Under the pieces are notes generated by a model that saw nothing but the letters and a program-made list of their open reading frames with translations, was not told where the DNA came from and searched no databases. Positions 7,914 through 16,107 of a stretch of DNA of 64,000 nucleotides are shown piece after piece (the first letter of the stretch is position 1; the number at the start of each line of letters is the position of its first letter). The position numbers were made by a program, and so were the translations under genes. The DNA is from Acidobacteriaceae bacterium (GTDB taxonomy: Bacteria; Acidobacteriota; Terriglobia; Terriglobales; Acidobacteriaceae): the NCBI GenBank assembly GCA_025355505.1, contig JANXZM010000079.1, positions 1-64,000 of the forward strand, written 5' to 3'.

Positions 7914-8369
7914 ATGTGCTGGCATCCGTTCCCCGGGTTCACCGGTGCTATTCTCGGACCTCTGGTCCTTGCCGGAATATATGCGATTCCTCAGCGCTCC
8001 GGAACTTACAATATCAACCCTCAAGACAAAGAAGGGGCCTTCGAGCCCATTTTGGCGAGATATATCCGAGGAGCTGAGTTCATCATCGGCATCGCATCAA
8101 CTTCGATTGTTCTCTTGGCTGGATCATCTGTCTTTCATGGACAAAGCGGACATATCCCGTGGGTCTTTGCGACGCCCCTTCTGCTGCTGGCTTGGAGCGT
8201 TGTGTTCGGCGCGGCCTTCATGATCTGGCTCAACCACTGCTACGAGGTTCACCAACATGGCGCACAATATACGGCGCAAAGTTATTCCCTCACCGAAGCC
8301 CTAGGGTTCGGTTCGCTGATCTGCTTCGTGTGTGGCTACGTGTGGCTGATTTTCCTAGTAACTCAGTAA
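7914..8369 (+). CDS. four-helix membrane protein, unknown function
   Basis: The product is 151 residues with four predicted membrane helices, near residues 9-24 (GAILGPLVLAGIYAI), 54-70 (FIIGIASTSIVLLAG), 83-106 (VFATPLLLLAWSVVFGAAF) and 128-149 (LGFGSLICFVCGYVWLIFL). It is divergent from the Pycsar effector with only 51 bases between them, so a shared promoter region is likely. The proximity and the all-membrane character suggest a defence accessory or an unrelated cargo protein. No family is recognised. Confidence 0.6.
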   Translation: MCWHPFPGFTGAILGPLVLAGIYAIPQRSGTYNINPQDKEGAFEPILARYIRGAEFIIGIASTSIVLLAGSSVFHGQSGHIPWVFATPLLLLAWSVVFGAAFMIWLNHCYEVHQHGAQYTAQSYSLTEALGFGSLICFVCGYVWLIFLVTQ

Positions 8370-8473
8370 TCGCCTTCAGATCGGTGGTGGCGGGCCTTGG
8401 CAGAACCAGCACAGGCACCTCCTTTTCAAGTTCAAATGAGAAAAGATAGAATTGTTAATTCCGAACAAGAGAT

Positions 8474-9064
8474 ATGAAAGACATATTCTCAGCATTTGGA
8501 TCAGAAGTATTTCGACCACTGGTCACAATAGTGATTCCTGGGGCCATGGCGATAACCGTCTGGTTCATCGCTTTGCTTCAAAAATTCGCACGACTTCGAG
8601 CAATTGCCGACGCCAATCATACGGAAACAATATTTCTGCTCACTCTTGCTAGTATTGCCGTCGGTCTGCTTGTGGAAGATTTTGGATCGAGGATCGAAAA
8701 GCGTTTTGACGAGTGGCTAGTGGCGAAACCTGGATTCGCGCTGCACCGTGACGAATGGAAATCATATTGGCGCGTCGTGTTTAAGGCCGAACCAATCGGA
8801 CAGCGCTATTTGAATACAATTCTGCTCAGGTTCAAGTTTGAACTCGGAACCGCTATCGCATTGTTATTTGCGGCGACGGGATTACTATTCACCACGCTGT
8901 CTCTCTGCAGCGCCTTGGCCGGAATGGGCGTGGCTTTGTTGGCTGCCTATCTCCTTATGGAGGAAGGGCGCTCTTCTCACAGACTACTAAGCGAAATTCG
9001 CCATGAAATTCTTAAGGGTGCGATACCTTACCCGGCAGACGCTCCTCCTGCGGTACAAAACTGA
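8474..9064 (+). CDS. membrane protein, unknown function
   Basis: The product is 196 residues. Hydrophobic segments lie near residues 15-36 (LVTIVIPGAMAITVWFIAL) and 51-70 (TIFLLTLASIAVGLLVEDF), with a long pair at 119-160 (GTAIALLFAATGLLF and ALAGMGVALLAAYLL). A charged amphipathic region (RIEKRFDEWLVAK, HRDEWKSYWRVVF) sits between the pairs on one side of the membrane. It follows the gene at 7914-8369 in the same direction after about 100 bases. It is the last gene before the left end of element B. No known family is recognised. Confidence 0.6.
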   Translation: MKDIFSAFGSEVFRPLVTIVIPGAMAITVWFIALLQKFARLRAIADANHTETIFLLTLASIAVGLLVEDFGSRIEKRFDEWLVAKPGFALHRDEWKSYWRVVFKAEPIGQRYLNTILLRFKFELGTAIALLFAATGLLFTTLSLCSALAGMGVALLAAYLLMEEGRSSHRLLSEIRHEILKGAIPYPADAPPAVQN

Positions 9065-9370
9065 ATTCTGGCCCACTCACGCAGTCCAAGCCTAACGAGG
9101 CGGGAATGCAGTTTGGATTTGTCGCCAAACTAAGCATTATGAACAAAGCACCTTCCGACGAAGGCGACGACGACACCGATAAGTATGTATACAAGTCCCC
9201 AACGGATATTTCCTGCAACGAAGTCTCGATTTAGGTCACTTCGTATCTTTATCACTATTCCAATCTGCGCCCACACGTCGGGTTGTTTGTCATTCTCGGG
9301 TCACCCTCCCGTCCCACCTGTTTACCACTCGGTAACGAGACCGGTTTCAAAGTGCTCCACCTCCTATCCC
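9065..9370. other. intergenic stretch left of element B, no gene seen
   Basis: No convincing coding frame. A small hairpin TTACC-ACTC-GGTAA lies near 9321-9334. The stretch ends with TATCCC directly against the 14-bp target repeat, which makes 9370 a candidate right end of element A, but no clear match to the element B terminal repeat is visible. Confidence 0.4.
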
Positions 9371-9384
9371 CGCACAAGTTTGAC
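9371..9384 (+). repeat. target-site duplication, left copy
   Basis: CGCACAAGTTTGAC lies immediately outside the left inverted repeat and recurs identically and in the same orientation at 19243-19256. Fourteen bases is within the 14-15 bp duplications known for casposons. Confidence 0.9.
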
Positions 9385-9422
9385 GGGGTACTATGACCTG
9401 AGGGGATTTTGCTACACCCCCA
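9385..9422 (+). repeat. left terminal inverted repeat of element B
   Basis: A 38-bp sequence beginning GGGGTACTATGACC and ending TTTGCTACACCCCCA. It is the exact reverse complement of 19205-19242. No mismatch was found when the two were compared base by base. Confidence 0.92.
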
Positions 9423-9562
9423 CCCCCACTGGACTTGGACGCTGGAGGGCCGGGGCGCGCGCGCGTGCGAGGCGGGGTGGGTGAAGGAGCGGACGAGCGG
9501 GGGTCAATGAGCGTAATCGCCTGGTTACGCCAGTTATCGCGCCCTGCCTTCCGCCGTGATGC

Positions 9563-9595
9563 AAAAAAAAGACCGCCCAGACATCGGGCGGCTGA
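9563..9595 (-). terminator. intrinsic terminator after the beta-helix gene
   Basis: On the minus strand the stem CCGCCCGATGTCTGGGCGG is followed by a run of eight T residues. It lies 23 bases past the stop codon of the beta-helix gene. Confidence 0.8.
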
Positions 9596-9617
9596 TATTG
9601 CTATGAACTGGCAAACC

Positions 9618-10556
9618 TTATTTCATGCTGTCTCGGGCTTGTGCAGGGCTGGCAGGCTCAACACAGTTTGTAATACCGCCCGTTCTTGCGACAAAGTGAG
9701 TAATCGTGAATTGCGGGGCGCAGTCTACGTCCAGACCACTCAAGTTACCCGTTACGGTGGCCGATTGGAAACCCGCGAAAGAGGCGTCTTCCAAGTGGAC
9801 ACCGTTCCCGCCATTGCCGGTGATTGTTGCACCATCCCGAAACACTACTATGGAGCCACCGAGCAATGTCACGCCATTACCGATGCTCCCACTGATGGTA
9901 CCGCCGTGGAGTAGCAGATTGGCCGCGGCCGCCAGAATGCCAACCCCGTTGTTGAGGAAGCTGGAATTGGAAGCTACGAAGTAAGCCCCGCCCCCAAGGG
10001 CGACTCCGAGCTCATTGCTTTGGAAGATGTCATTACTGCTGAACATTTGCGATCCATCATCGACGTTTGCACCGAGGAACCCATTGTTTTGGATCACATT
10101 GCTTTCGAGAAAGGCATGGGAGCCACGACCTACCCAGAAACCATACCCTACCGCACCCTGAATCGTGTTGCCGGTCAGGTAGCAGAGACTTGCGGTACTG
10201 CACAGGATACCCTGCGCCCCGCCGTTGATGGTGAATCCCTGCAGGCTTACACGCTGCGAATCCTCGATATCCACGACCGGCAAGGTTCCCCCGGAACGAT
10301 CCGTGATTGAGGCTCCCGTTTTGGTGATCAGAGTCAGGTGGTCCATACCTCGAATCACGAAGTTTCCCTTGCAGCTGCCCAAAACAGTAATCGTGTTCGG
10401 CCCTTGCGGATTGGTTGCTGCAAGAACTCTCAGGGCTTTACGAATGGTTTCCTTGTTGTCGCAATTCACGGTTAGGTTCGCAGCCTGAGCACACTGGCTT
10501 GCCGCCCCAATGGCCACCAACAGAAAGAATGCAAGAACCCTTGTCCTCTGCCTCAT
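9618..10556 (-). CDS. secreted right-handed beta-helix protein, passenger of element B
   Basis: The product is 312 residues from ATG 10556, which has GAGGAG at ideal spacing; the frame is open further upstream but without such a signal. Residues 1-25 are a signal peptide (RVLAFFLLVAIGAAS, cleavage after AQA). The rest consists of short repeats rich in Gly, Asn and Ser, each with a turn such as LTGNTIQGAV, LESNVIQNNG, FVASNSSFLNNG and TITGNGGNGV. This is the pattern of parallel beta-helix (pectate-lyase-like fold) proteins with right-handed coils. No catalytic motif is recognised. It is transcribed alone, with its own terminator. Its presence inside a casposon is unexplained; it may act at the surface or outside the cell. 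Confidence 0.8.
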   Translation of the reverse strand: MRQRTRVLAFFLLVAIGAASQCAQAANLTVNCDNKETIRKALRVLAATNPQGPNTITVLGSCKGNFVIRGMDHLTLITKTGASITDRSGGTLPVVDIEDSQRVSLQGFTINGGAQGILCSTASLCYLTGNTIQGAVGYGFWVGRGSHAFLESNVIQNNGFLGANVDDGSQMFSSNDIFQSNELGVALGGGAYFVASNSSFLNNGVGILAAAANLLLHGGTISGSIGNGVTLLGGSIVVFRDGATITGNGGNGVHLEDASFAGFQSATVTGNLSGLDVDCAPQFTITHFVARTGGITNCVEPASPAQARDSMK

Positions 10557-10920
10557 GATGTTCTCCTCTCTCACTTCAGTGAGTGTGGTGCTTTTTGCTG
10601 AGTTCGTTTGATCCTCCGCCAATGCGGACACGCCCACGGCGGTTCCGCCCGGCATACCCCGGCGCACAGCAGTGCATCTCATGACACACACTTAGTCAAC
10701 TTGTGCTTGCAATCCCCGATACGGGTTCGAAAAGCCAGAGCCTAGGAAGGGAAGAGAGATTGGCTAGGTATGAGGCTCCCCACAAAGTGCCTGCAACAGT
10801 GCGCCTAAACGAAGCCATTGTCAAGGTGCGCGAATTTGCGGGGTCCCCCTAACCGGTGCTGAACTCGCATAGCTGTTGTAAAATCCCGTTTACACTCATC
10901 GACGCTCATGCCGCTCAGCT
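10557..10920. other. intergenic region between polB and the beta-helix gene, no gene seen
   Basis: No coding frame is convincing. It should hold the promoter of the leftward beta-helix gene; a TTGACA hexamer occurs on the minus strand at 10824-10819 but no good -10 box follows, so it is not called. Confidence 0.4.
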
Positions 10921-13806
10921 CTAGACGATTTCATCCAATATTTTCAAACACTTAGCCAGCTTGATCGCGCGTACCGGCTCCCGATTGCAGATTTTCTCCA
11001 ATGTGTGCTGATTAATTCCGCGCCGCATGAACTCCCGCTTCGGAACCTTTGCGATGCGCGCCAATTGTTCGGGATCGGCAATGGCATTCCCTCTCCGCCT
11101 GTACTCGATGGCTTTGAAATCCAGCAAACTCGGGTCTTCCCCCACTTCCCAGTGCCGGTCGGATTCTTTCCCGATGTAAGTTGGCGGCCAGTTTGCAAGC
11201 ACGTGCGCGCGTTGCAAGAACCCTCGCGTATCGAACTCGCACGGCTTCCCGTCCGGCCCCAGGCTCTTGGCTTCAGGGTGATTCTGGTACGAGTCCAGAA
11301 GCATGAAGAAATTCTTTACCAGTGCGCGACTACCGTCGTAATCATCTGTGAGTTCGTAAACGGGAGATTCGCCATCGTGAATGTTGATGCACTTCGCGCG
11401 CATCCACTGATCCCGCTCGGATGAGAATGAAGTAATCAGCGTAAATTTGTTCGGGTCGGTATTTTGCGGATATCCAAACCGGCAAATTTGGGGCAGCATC
11501 ATGAAATTGTGCGGTCTCGTGAGCGGACATTTGGCAAGGTTTTTCAGAGCATGATGCGGGGTACTGAGGGTCAACCTCATCATTACTGGAAGATCGAACC
11601 ATGCAGGTTTTGTGCGCTCCAATCCGAGAACCCCGCGCACGATCCAGTCCCAAGCCTCAAAAATCCACTCGGGCGTTTCGTGTTTCCATCCCTCAGGCGA
11701 ATCTTTTGGAGGATAGAAATAGCCGAGCCCATGTGCCTTGGGCTCAACGATTTGAATGTCATTCTCGCTTTTCGTGTAGAGCGCGTATCTTTTTGCAGCA
11801 ATGGCGTAGCCGTACAACTGGCGCTGCTGTTTGTTTTTGTCCCAATTTAATTTCTGAATTTTCAAAATCGAGCCGTCGATGGCGTAGGGATTGAGCGACT
11901 TGAATCTGTCAGTAATTTGCTGAACTTCGACCGATGAAAGCGCCGTGATCGGCTTCGCACCGCCCGGCATTGCTATTTGTTGCCGTGTTTCCGTGGAAAC
12001 GATGGCCGCGCTATCCGTGTCGCAAAACAAATACGTCCCGCCCGCGTCAGTGATGCATTTTTCGAGCATTGCCAGAAGCAGGCGACCGCCGGACGTGATG
12101 AGTGAAGCAATGTGCGGCGCAAACCAATCCCCAGGTTCCTCTACTACGTCTGACTGCGTAGAAAATGAATCTTCTCCCGAATGGACGTGCAGTTCTGTCG
12201 CATCAGCGTCATTAGGGTTTAGCTCCACGAATAGTCCGTATGATCCGCTATTGGCGAGGATTTTCAGCCAATAATGGAGTGCCGGATTCGACTCGTTAGC
12301 AGCACGCTGCTCGATGACGTGCCTAAAGAAGCTATGTTTGCTGGCATCCACATTCACCATGCCGCGCAGGGACGTTGAACCTAGTCCGGTCTGTTTACCG
12401 TGCGGCACGACGCGAATCGCTTTTTCGATGTGCGGAACTTTCCCGGTTAGGAGAATGGATGCAATGATGTCCGGGCCTGCGAACCAGAGCGCTTCCTTGC
12501 TCGTGAGGTAATTGATTCCAATATTTTGAGTTGTGCCGTTGTACACGGTCCGTACCGGCAGGATGTCATTGTCCGGACGAACGAGCGCAAAGAACCTGAA
12601 TCGCGGCCATAACTTGCGATCAAAGCAACGGTCGAGCGTGATCCGCGCAAGAAATTTCCGCACTTCGTTTGTGGCGTCGGGAAAAGTTACATTTTGTGCT
12701 GTTAGGACACCCCAATTCCCCAGAAGCTCGTTGACGGTCGGGTACTGCGACATGAAATCGACGGGGCAGACTGGTACTTCCCAATTCCGAATACGGCACT
12801 CCGCGCGTCCGCCAAAGTAGCTCTGCATGAAAATGCCATAGGCGTAATTGGCATCCTTGACCTTTCCACTCGGATACGAAATCTTGAGTTCCTCAAGGTA
12901 CGCCTTCGCAACACTCGCCGGGCTGAACATGCGGTCGGGACCGGGGGCGATAGGGTGCTGGTCGTACTCCCGCTTTGCTGCGTTAAGAAGACCTACTGTA
13001 GATCGCACGTCGTGGCGGCAATATTCGATCTCGTCCCGATCAACGCGTCCGCTCGGCTTATGGTCCATCTTCCCTGGAACACCAAATTCCTTGCACGCTG
13101 TTTTGAGGGAATAGGATTTATTGCGAAGGGCCCAAAGTAGAGTCCGCAGGTCCAGGAACTGACCGCGTGGCCAGAGCTTCGCCTGTTTGCCTTTTGACCT
13201 GTGAAGGGTTACAGGAGCGCGTGTCGAACTGATGATGGCTGCTTTGCTATTAAGTGCCTGGATGACCACGCGAGGAAAGGATTCATCAGGTTCTAACTTT
13301 CCGCTCTCCGGGTTGCGCCATTGTTTCATTATGAGCGTCCATCCGCCGTTTTGCGCCGGGTTCCAATCCAGGGCGATACGGCTTAAATCGAATGGAAGAT
13401 TGAACCCTACGATTAGCGCCTTAGCCTGAATTGCCATCCCGAAGACCTCTCCGATAAACTTTGTACGAGCGTACAGACGCAAACGGTCGCACCCGTCGTC
13501 TGTGGTATCGGGCTTTGTGTTTCTCGCGTACTTGCGGAGCAAATCGAATTCTTTCGCGGTAAGCCCGTTGTCATCGTGAAAGATCCTCTCTTCGAGAAGG
13601 ACGTACTCTCCATTTCGCGATTCGCAGAATCGCCAGAAGCCGAACGTCAGAGTTTGGTCTGCTGTGATGCGCGATTCGCAATCGAAGACGAACGCATAGT
13701 CGGGCCATTTGAGTTCGCTGTCTTGCCACATGCTTTTGGTCTGCTTTTTCTCCAGTTGCACCGTGTGTGCTCGAACATAAATGTCTTGCTGTTTAGCTTC
13801 GGTCAT
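10921..13806 (-). CDS. family B DNA polymerase of element B
   Basis: The product is 961 residues from ATG 13806, which has GGAGG at good spacing; an upstream ATG at 13824 overlaps that signal. Proofreading motifs are FDCES (Asp42, Glu44), GFNLPFD and YCRHD. Polymerase motifs are DFMSQYP (from Asp350), KILANSGSYG (Lys515) and CDTDS (residues 595-599). All catalytic carboxylates are present. It is collinear with the element A polymerase but lacks its inserted zinc ribbon. The C-terminus has a short helical DNA-binding-like region (RRGINQHTLEKICNREP). It ends the HTH-HNH-PolB operon, seven bases after the HNH stop. It probably replicates the element before Cas1-mediated insertion. Confidence 0.9.
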   Translation of the reverse strand: MTEAKQQDIYVRAHTVQLEKKQTKSMWQDSELKWPDYAFVFDCESRITADQTLTFGFWRFCESRNGEYVLLEERIFHDDNGLTAKEFDLLRKYARNTKPDTTDDGCDRLRLYARTKFIGEVFGMAIQAKALIVGFNLPFDLSRIALDWNPAQNGGWTLIMKQWRNPESGKLEPDESFPRVVIQALNSKAAIISSTRAPVTLHRSKGKQAKLWPRGQFLDLRTLLWALRNKSYSLKTACKEFGVPGKMDHKPSGRVDRDEIEYCRHDVRSTVGLLNAAKREYDQHPIAPGPDRMFSPASVAKAYLEELKISYPSGKVKDANYAYGIFMQSYFGGRAECRIRNWEVPVCPVDFMSQYPTVNELLGNWGVLTAQNVTFPDATNEVRKFLARITLDRCFDRKLWPRFRFFALVRPDNDILPVRTVYNGTTQNIGINYLTSKEALWFAGPDIIASILLTGKVPHIEKAIRVVPHGKQTGLGSTSLRGMVNVDASKHSFFRHVIEQRAANESNPALHYWLKILANSGSYGLFVELNPNDADATELHVHSGEDSFSTQSDVVEEPGDWFAPHIASLITSGGRLLLAMLEKCITDAGGTYLFCDTDSAAIVSTETRQQIAMPGGAKPITALSSVEVQQITDRFKSLNPYAIDGSILKIQKLNWDKNKQQRQLYGYAIAAKRYALYTKSENDIQIVEPKAHGLGYFYPPKDSPEGWKHETPEWIFEAWDWIVRGVLGLERTKPAWFDLPVMMRLTLSTPHHALKNLAKCPLTRPHNFMMLPQICRFGYPQNTDPNKFTLITSFSSERDQWMRAKCINIHDGESPVYELTDDYDGSRALVKNFFMLLDSYQNHPEAKSLGPDGKPCEFDTRGFLQRAHVLANWPPTYIGKESDRHWEVGEDPSLLDFKAIEYRRRGNAIADPEQLARIAKVPKREFMRRGINQHTLEKICNREPVRAIKLAKCLKILDEIV

Positions 13807-13813
13807 TTTTTCT

Positions 13814-14260
13814 TTACCTCCCATTTGTCCGATTAGGTCTTGCTACGTCCCGCGCGGATCGGTTTTCGAGCAAAGTCGCCCACCTGCGGTATGAAGTCGC
13901 TAGCGCGTCAAAGAGCACAGCCGAACCCCTGAGCATCAGAGCTATGAGCTTGAGTAGATTTGTCTCAGGGCTCATACTGACCCCTTCGCTCGCAAGTCCC
14001 TCCGTAATCTCCCGATGGCAATTAAGGCAGAGCGTCACGATTAGGTTGGGATCATGCGCTTCCCCGACTATGTGATGGTCCTGAAGGAGACGATTTAGGC
14101 GGTCTCTCGGGATTCCTTTCGCTTCAAGCCACCGCCGCGTTACGAGAGTGAGCGATTCCAGACACGCATAGCCGCAGAAAAGACAAAAGGCATCGGTTCC
14201 AAGGCGATCTTCCCTCTGGGATTTTCGTCGCGCCGTACGGATTGGGCACGGGTCGCTCAG
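13814..14260 (-). CDS. HNH nuclease of element B, probable CTG start
   Basis: The open frame holds a classical HNH domain: Cys26-x2-Cys29, DHHIVG (Asp61, His62, His63), HDPNLIV (Asn72) and CLNCH (Cys78, Cys81, His82). The whole product would be 148 residues. No ATG, GTG or TTG precedes the domain. The first codon after an in-frame TGA is CTG at 14260-14258, which overlaps the TGA stop of the preceding HTH gene (CTGA), as expected of a coupled start. The GTG at 14038 is inside the domain and would remove the active site. The C-terminal helix (LLKLIALMLRGSAVLFDAL) resembles that of the element A HNH protein. The nuclease probably nicks or cuts DNA during element replication or excision. Confidence 0.75.
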   Translation of the reverse strand: MSDPCPIRTARRKSQREDRLGTDAFCLFCGYACLESLTLVTRRWLEAKGIPRDRLNRLLQDHHIVGEAHDPNLIVTLCLNCHREITEGLASEGVSMSPETNLLKLIALMLRGSAVLFDALATSYRRWATLLENRSARDVARPNRTNGR

Positions 14261-14775
14261 TCAGCACCGCCGTTGAATGTCCGATACAGGGAGAAATCGG
14301 ATAGCGCGGGTTCGATGGCCACGATAGCGCGTCCGGCCGTAACCAGTTCCACTCCGGCGATTCGTTTTCCGTGCCAGGGCGCAAGAGCATCGCGCTTCCC
14401 GCGCAAGTAGCGTCCCAAATCGCGAAGGTAGAGGCCAAGCTGTTCACGTTCCTTTGAGGAATGAGTTTTGACGGCAACGGAATTACCGTGTGCATCGGGA
14501 ACGTAGAGCGTTGCTGCGTAACGGTCACTCTTCGTAGCTCGGAATTTGCCATTAGCTTGTTTCAGCGCAGACGGAAAGTATTTCTTAATCGTTTCGCGTT
14601 TGACGCCTTGCAGCTTGGCGGCGTGAGTTAGCGAAAGATTTGAATCGTGGCGCATGGCCGCCAGAACGTGCATGGCACGGTCACGCGCCGCTTGACTACG
14701 CTCTGATAACTGCGAGATGGGAAACGAGCGAGGCTGGCGACGTTTCCGGCGAGAAGGAGTTTGAGATTTTGCCAT
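14257..14775 (-). CDS. basic helix-turn-helix protein of element B
   Basis: The product is 172 residues. The N-terminus is basic (SRRKRRQPR). Residues 47-66 (LSLTHAAKLQGVKRETIKKY) form a typical helix-turn-helix. The conserved block NGKFRATKSDRYAATLYVPDAHG matches the element A homologue at 1995-2558. It is first in the HTH-HNH-PolB operon; its stop overlaps the CTG start of the HNH gene. Three direct repeats lie just upstream (14826-14971) and are the natural candidates for its binding sites, either for autoregulation or for origin recognition. Confidence 0.75.
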   Translation of the reverse strand: MAKSQTPSRRKRRQPRSFPISQLSERSQAARDRAMHVLAAMRHDSNLSLTHAAKLQGVKRETIKKYFPSALKQANGKFRATKSDRYAATLYVPDAHGNSVAVKTHSSKEREQLGLYLRDLGRYLRGKRDALAPWHGKRIAGVELVTAGRAIVAIEPALSDFSLYRTFNGGAD

Positions 14776-14825
14776 GCTCGCGAGGATAGGGATTCATCTA
14801 ACCACCTTTGTAGTACTCGGCTTTG

Positions 14826-14971
14826 TTTGCGAGTATTCAGTCCCTTTTTGAGTGCGATTGCAAGCTTACGTGCTCGCATTTATTTGCGAGTAGGCTGAAC
14901 CCGTAAGCCTCAATATATCAAGGGATTCTAAGGTTCCTACCTGCATCTATTTCGCGAGTAGGCTGAAGCCC
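14826..14971. repeat. three direct repeats (iteron-like) upstream of the HTH operon
   Basis: TTTGCGAGTATTCAGTCCC at 14826, TTTGCGAGTAGGCTGAACCC at 14883 and TTTCGCGAGTAGGCTGAAGC from 14950 share the core GCGAGTA followed by CTGAA or TTCAG. A degenerate fourth copy (ACGCGGGTAGGC) lies near 15010. Copies are spaced 57 and 67 bases. They lie in the leader region of the HTH-HNH-PolB operon and resemble operator sites or plasmid-type iterons. Confidence 0.6.
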
Positions 14972-15033
14972 CCCCCGGAGCTGGTTTTAGAAGTTTTGCC
15001 GCTTTAGAGACGCGGGTAGGCAAACGAGCGACT

Positions 15034-16011
15034 TCAACTCGCCCTTTGTGCTTCTTGGCGAACCCGCCGGATTTTTCGGCGCAGGCCCATATCACTCCAG
15101 GCTTCTTTCCACGTAAGCCCGTCCCGCCATTCTCCGCTTTCTGTCCAATCCAAGAGCGGAGGTGCATGTCGCTTGTCTAACTCGGCGCAGAATTCCATTC
15201 CTTCCAAGCTGGGCTTGGCGCTTAGCACCTTCTGAATTGCGCTGTAAAGTTTGAGTCTTTGCTTCCAGCCCTTCCGCTTATTCGGCCCCCGCCCTGGCTT
15301 GTTGCCCGCCTCCACTCGAACCGCACCAGCGGCGGCAGTTTCTTCGTTCCGGACTGTTCCGATTGCAGCTCCTAAGTCCCACAAAAACGCTCGCCGCGCT
15401 CCCTTAAGCAGCAAGCGAGTGTGAGCCTCTCCCAATCTCTCTTCGGAGTCTCTTGCTGGGACGTGCTGCTCCTTTAAGGGTCCGACGCCAAGTACTGGGG
15501 AGATTGCGAAGAGCCAAGCGGGAGCGCGCCAAGATGTCGGCGGTGGAATTGGTGGAAGGCTCAGTGGTATAGGAAGCGAAACGGTCGCCCCCGGAACGAA
15601 CTTTGTTGAAGCGAGACGTCGCATACTTTGATTCTCGCCATCACAAGCCAAAATGTACCAATCACGGATCCAAACCAGCACAACGCAGACAGCAGGCCAA
15701 AGCTGTGCTTGCGCCCACTTGTCTGAATCACCCCCGGCCTGGCTCACGTGGGCCAGGGCCAGTTTGAAGTACCGGCGGTAGCTGTCGGCCAGAAGTACAA
15801 CCATGTCCCTGCGCAAAGGAAGAAAATGTCGAAAAAACGGGCTCGTTTTATTCCCAACGGGCATCCGCTCGATCTCGCCGTGGGCCATAAGTGCTTCTGT
15901 CTTACCCCAAGAGTCGAGCTGGGCGAACCCATCCTCGAATAGTTCGCCAATGGCTTTCAGAGCCGGTGTTAAGGTGTGAAGCAGGGCGCGGTTTGTGCGC
16001 GTCATTCGCAT
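15034..16011 (-). CDS. element B protein of unknown function
   Basis: The product is 325 residues from ATG 16011. No family is recognised. The N-terminal 130 residues are helical, with a hydrophobic segment (LWPAVCVVLVWIRDWYIL) that could be buried or membrane-associated. A proline-rich stretch follows (PIPLSLPPIPPP). The C-terminal third is basic (GRGPNKRKGWKQRLKLY) and ends with DMGLRRKIRRVRQEAQRAS, suggesting nucleic-acid binding. It is divergent from cas1 with 96 bases between the two starts, and leads toward the HTH operon on the same strand. Its position mirrors that of the AT-hook/zinc gene in element A but orientation and sequence differ. Confidence 0.6.
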   Translation of the reverse strand: MRMTRTNRALLHTLTPALKAIGELFEDGFAQLDSWGKTEALMAHGEIERMPVGNKTSPFFRHFLPLRRDMVVLLADSYRRYFKLALAHVSQAGGDSDKWAQAQLWPAVCVVLVWIRDWYILACDGENQSMRRLASTKFVPGATVSLPIPLSLPPIPPPTSWRAPAWLFAISPVLGVGPLKEQHVPARDSEERLGEAHTRLLLKGARRAFLWDLGAAIGTVRNEETAAAGAVRVEAGNKPGRGPNKRKGWKQRLKLYSAIQKVLSAKPSLEGMEFCAELDKRHAPPLLDWTESGEWRDGLTWKEAWSDMGLRRKIRRVRQEAQRAS

Positions 16012-16023
16012 GGCCGAATAAGA

Positions 16024-16029
16024 TATAAT
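16024..16029 (+). promoter_or_regulatory. possible -10 box of element B cas1
   Basis: A perfect TATAAT lies 84 bases upstream of the cas1 ATG and just before the leader hairpin. No convincing -35 hexamer is seen at 17 bases spacing, so this is tentative. Confidence 0.35.
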
Positions 16030-16046
16030 GAATTCAGCAACTTAGC

Positions 16047-16082
16047 GGGACGCGCGGGTGTAATCAGCACCCAACGCGCCCC
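16047..16082 (+). promoter_or_regulatory. hairpin in the leader of element B cas1
   Basis: Arms beginning GGGACGCGCGGGTG and ending CACCCAACGCGCCCC pair around a TAATCAG loop with small internal mismatches. The spacer to the start codon (CACCACCA, then GGAAGGATACTCCAATG) is nearly identical to that of the element A cas1, while the stem itself differs. The conserved arrangement points to a selected RNA structure. Confidence 0.45.
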
Positions 16083-16107
16083 TCACCACCATCGGAAGGA
16101 TACTCCA

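Noticed and set aside
9300-9370. Right terminal inverted repeat of element A
   Set aside because: Only the last few bases (TATCCC against the target site) resemble the element B end; this is too little to call a repeat.
9453-9470. Alternating GCGCGCGCGCG tract just inside the left end of element B
   Set aside because: Could form Z-DNA, but there is no matching tract at the right end and short GC runs are expected here.
10700-10740. tRNA-like fragment (CCCGATACGGGTTCGA) as a possible target tRNA gene
   Set aside because: No acceptor or anticodon stem can be built around it, and it lies inside the element, not at the target site.
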